64,000 bases of DNA from contig JAVTVX010000024.1 in assembly GCA_033439265.1 (NCBI GenBank), forward strand, positions 8,477,001 through 8,541,000, read 5' to 3'. The stretch is from Dillenia suffruticosa. Lineage: Eukaryota; Streptophyta; Magnoliopsida; Dilleniales; Dilleniaceae. Within the stretch, counting starts at the first letter, position 1. Each line of letters begins with the position of its first letter. The position numbers and the translations under genes are program-made. The notes under the pieces are model-generated. The model did not search any database, was not told where the DNA came from, and was given only the letters and a program-made list of their open reading frames with translations. Below, one piece after another: positions 60,386 to 64,000 of this stretch.

Positions 60386-61845
60386 CAGACGGTGAAAAGA
60401 AGAATCGGGACAACCTCATAAATAGAAATGACATTTATGCTGAGTGAAGCCAAATTAATACGAACGTAAAGACTGGTGGTTGTTTTATGGGGGTTGTTTC
60501 AAGTCCACGTCTATATCAAAGACTTTGTTCCCGTCCATACACATCCCTATCTCTCAAATGGACTCTTTTATGCTCAACCCATATATAGACAAAGCATATG
60601 CCAACAACATTAAGTTCTAAAGCTTTTATATCAAAGTATATATATATATATATGTAACAAACGGATAAACCCATAGTGTTTATAGTTAAATAACATTTTT
60701 TAAAAATTATATGATGTATACATATTTCATGAGGGGGGATGGTTTGCACGTGGAAAATCAATGATCTTTGATTATGATAGAAGATGCATCTCTTTTCTAA
60801 TAAAATACAAATTCAGGTGAAAAATTTGAGTACCAATCGAGATTTGTCAACTCATGAATCACTGCACAGGAGCGGAGCTGAGGGCAAATTATCACATGAT
60901 TTAGTAACAATATATTAAACTCCATTAACTAATATCTTATATTTAAAATTTAAAATAAAAAAATAAATATTAAGAAAGTCAATCCTTAATTTAATTTTCA
61001 TAACTGTTCAAATTGAATTATTCGAATTTTCATATACCAGTAGTCGAATAAGAAGGGGAGAAACTATCATTAAAATTTAATATATATTGTTTTGGCTACA
61101 GGTAATATAAAAATTTTTAAAAATAGTGTTAAAAAGTCTTTAAAATATCATTCATAATAATAATTTTAAAAATATCACTAAAATTCATTATAATATCTTC
61201 TCGTTCACCCTTCATTCCGTACGTTATGCTTCACTTATTAATATAAAATTTTTTATTTTATTTCTGTCACATCCTGAATTATATATATTTAATAAATTTA
61301 TAGGTAGATCTCTAGCCGGCAAATAAAAGCTAAATTACTAATCTTATTTATATTGAATGATTGAATATTTTTATTTTATTAATCATAAGTTTTGAATTTG
61401 ATTTTTAAAAATGATAAAAAATATTTTGAGAGAATCAAACTTTAAAATAAGTTTTATAATATTCAAACTAAATTAATTGGATAAAATTTGAATATTGATG
61501 ATAAAAATAATAAAAAAAAGCACTCGTTATAAAATTATTATTTAAAAGGAAAGGGGGAAAAAGATTGCGGAGAATGCAAATTTGGCACGTAAAAGGAAGG
61601 CGAATTCTTAAGCTTTTGAAAGCAAAAGAAAAGTCGGGAGAGTTTGGTGTCTCTTTCAATTTATCAGGTGGGGTCTGATTAGGTTATGTGTATTTCTTCT
61701 CTCCTGGGTCGAAATCTTTGAACAAGAGTTTGTCGAGACTATACTATTTTTATAACCACAGTGACATGGGATTTGTTGTATTGTAAGGATCACACACATG
61801 AAGGCTGAGGTTGGCAATGGCATATCATTCTGTTAATGCTAATTA
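60386..61845. other. gene-free AT-rich stretch
   Basis: AT repeats near 60638-60652. No coding signal or recognisable repeat. Confidence 0.5.
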
Positions 61846-62034
61846 AGGTGGCAATTAGTATAGTGTCTATATCATTAATGCATAGTTAATCTAATAGAAA
61901 ATATATTAAATTTTTTAATCAAAATTGTATTTAAATTTTAAAAATAAAAAGAATTACGTTAGGTAATAGTTTGAATTAGATAATTGAAATATGATTTCAA
62001 ATATTGATCGGTCTAAATACCCAAAAAAATTGGT
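61846..62034 (+). mobile_element. eroded SINE copy 7 (tail part)
   Basis: The end of this stretch, TTTGAATTAGATAATTGAAA then ATGATTTCAAATATTGATCGG and CCCAAAAAAA, lines up with the tail of SINE copy 4 (GGATTAGTCGGAG, ATGATTTCGGATACTGATCG). The head is not recognisable. Confidence 0.45.
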
Positions 62035-63185
62035 GCAGTATTTATCATAAATGACCGGTTCTCAGGTGCCGAGATTAGTGATCGAGTTGAAAAAATGTAA
62101 AACTTATGACAACTAATCAAAACCTATTAGTGATCAGTGATTGTGTTGAAAAAATGGTAATTTATTATTTATCTACTAATATTATTATTATTATTAAGCG
62201 GAGGGTGAGGACGTCACACCAAAAAAGAAAACGAAAAGGGAAATGTCACTAAATGATCAAACCTTCTTAAATAAAAATGAAAATGACTCATTTGGAAGGA
62301 GGGAGGCTACCGTTTCTTAAGCTAGAAGAAAACTTTGGGAGTATTAGGCTTTCCAAAGGGTTATAGAATTACTTTAGTCATGGCAAAAAAATAATATGAA
62401 CGCACTCCATATGCATGATATCGGAGAAGTTGAGACTCAGAAAGCACATGCATGAGGTGAGGCGAGGCAAAATTGATCAACATCTGGCTCACTTGGGAAC
62501 CATGATTTGTGGGTCCACATAATTATCAATTAATATTTAATTTATATTTGGATAAATTTAATCTAAATATTGTCAGATCCAATTTAAAAAGAACTTTCCC
62601 AATATATTTTTTTCATATTCAAATTTTGAATTTAAAATTTAATTAAAAGATTTTATATTCTTATTTATCAAATTAACTATAAACCCACTTTCTCTCAGTG
62701 TTCATGGAACCTAGAACTAGGGTGAGAGTCCATGTTCCTCTCGTTGGCTTGGACCAGTTGTTGCTGCTACAAGGGAGTGCCACGCGACCCCACAGTTCAT
62801 ATGCCCAACCAACTACCATTCTTTTTTTTTTTTTTTTTTTTTTGGTAATCTTAAGACAACACTTCAGCAGTCAAATGTAACCCAGAAAAATTTAAGGCAT
62901 ATCAATATCAAAAGGGTTTAGTTCAACCACCATGCCTTTCATTTAACAGAACTGATGGGGTTGCACTTGATCAGCCTCAAGTTATATTTTCTAAGCCAAT
63001 TAAACTTCTCTCTCACCTTGTTGGAAAGATGCCTTGGAAACCAAACATGCACACGAACCCCTATATAGCAGGCCTGTATCCATAAATTAACATTTTAATA
63101 GTAGATTCAATTCCAAATATATTTGATAACAATTTTAGAAACTTTACTAATTGTAAGACGCAAAAGTTCAATTTACAAATATTCT
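62035..63185. other. gene-free stretch
   Basis: A 22-T run at 62821 followed by GGTAATCTT could be the tail of a minus-strand LINE fragment (TTACC before the A run). No body is recognised. Nothing else seen. Confidence 0.4.
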
Positions 63186-63200
63186 ATATATACGCAAAAC

Positions 63201-63398
63201 CATCAACATTGGTCGGTGCAGTTGGTCAAGGGAGCTGCACCATTCCACCACTTTCAGGGTTCGACTCGGGGTGGAAGCGGATAAAAAAAATATTAGGAGA
63301 TTCGCCTCAATAAAATGGATCCTATAACGGTCGATTCGGAATAATCAAAATAAAACTCTCGATACTGGACGGTGGTCTAACCAAAATATCAAAAAAAT
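63201..63398 (+). mobile_element. SINE copy 6
   Basis: The 198-bp insert has a 15-bp target duplication with two differences (ATATATACGCAAAAC at 63186-63200; ATATATGCACAAAAC at 63399-63413). The head is the best preserved: GGTCGGTGCAGTTGG (A-box region) and GGGTTCGACTCGGGG (a near-perfect Pol III B box). Body: GGATCCTATAACGGTCGATT, AAACTCTCGATACTGGACGG. It is closest to copy 1. Confidence 0.92.
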
Positions 63399-63413
63399 AT
63401 ATATGCACAAAAC

Positions 63414-64000
63414 TGAAAGCTTATTTTAGGAAAAAAAGTACAACATATGAATATTTTAAAAGATTTTACTAATATTTTTATATTTTTAATGATATTTATT
63501 GAAATGTAACTATTTTCTACACATATAAATTGTTTTAAAAAACATCACAGGTTGGTTGACTCCTTCCATCACTGGCTTTACCCTTAATGAAAGATTAAAG
63601 TTGCCATGAAAGAAATATTGCAGTATATTAGGTAGCTAATTGATTATAACAATTGGGAGGATCTAAGCTAGGTGATGTCTCATGATTTGACCCTTTGCTG
63701 GGTAGCTTGGAAGCACAACTGAGGGTTTTACAAGTGGGTCCGTTTGATAAAATTATTATGCGCAGACAAAATTGGCTCATTTGTTGTCTGCCCTTTGAAA
63801 TCTTCAATGAAACGTGAAAATCTACTGGATTCCGGTCACTTTATGGAAAAAAGGGAAAAAGGTTACAAAAGGGTGTCACCACCGAAAGAATAAGTGCGAG
63901 AAATGGCCTTAATTTAAGGATTTTTTTTTTTTAATTTGAATATTAATATATAAAAATTTGATCAATTTAATTCGAATAATTATAAAATTTAATTAAAGGA
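63414..64000. other. gene-free AT-rich stretch to the end of the window
   Basis: No open frame of note and no recognisable repeat. Confidence 0.5.

Noticed and set aside
63201..63275. Functional tRNA gene
   Set aside because: The A and B boxes are good, but no acceptor stem pairs and the SINE body follows directly.
1..64000. Biosynthetic cluster, resistance-gene cluster, virus-derived block, CRISPR or other new defence system
   Set aside because: I looked for adjacent related enzymes, NB-LRR or receptor-kinase motifs, viral coat or movement domains and regular spaced repeats on both strands and found none.

Overview
This is nuclear DNA of a flowering plant, most likely a dicot. It is AT-rich, the genes have GT-AG introns and CT-rich leaders, the encoded proteins are plant-type (MAF1, a QSOX sulfhydryl oxidase, a RING-CH protein, a tweety-like membrane protein), and most of the rest is relics of plant transposons. 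I cannot name the species. I see no operon, CRISPR array, tRNA or rRNA gene, or biosynthetic cluster.

Layout: 1-2.9 kb is a broken Ty1/copia element. 3.3-3.9 kb holds a small two-exon gene (minus) for a membrane-anchored protein of unknown function. 7.88-15.36 kb is one almost complete L1-type LINE (minus) with a 9-bp target duplication; a 1.285-kb CACTA-type DNA element, a SINE and a 34-bp poly(A) chip were later inserted into it. 16.46-19.4 kb is the ten-exon MAF1 gene (minus). 20.6-25.16 kb is a second copia element, whose 3' LTR carries a MITE-like insert and a SINE. 26.5-29.7 kb and 35.4-42.8 kb (plus) are a tandem pair of QSOX genes: the second is complete, the first keeps only the five exons of the thioredoxin-like half. 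Between them, 31.1-32.65 kb is a long T-rich degenerate repeat. 44.15-47.4 kb is a seven-exon RING-CH membrane protein gene (minus). 50.07-51.63 kb is a short non-autonomous LTR element (TRIM-like) with a SINE in its 5' LTR. 52.16-56.39 kb is a nine-exon membrane protein gene (minus). 57.1-64 kb is gene-free, with an inverted-repeat block and three more SINE copies.

The genes look like independent housekeeping loci with no shared pathway visible. MAF1 represses RNA polymerase III. QSOX makes disulfides in the secretory route. The RING-CH protein is a likely membrane ubiquitin ligase.

The most interesting layer is the mobile DNA. One tRNA-derived SINE family of about 190-216 bp is present at least six times, five times with recognisable target duplications. 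Its insertions into the LINE, the copia LTR and the TRIM LTR allow relative dating. Exon boundaries were set by eye from splice sites, reading phase and remembered family sequence; no alignment was run.
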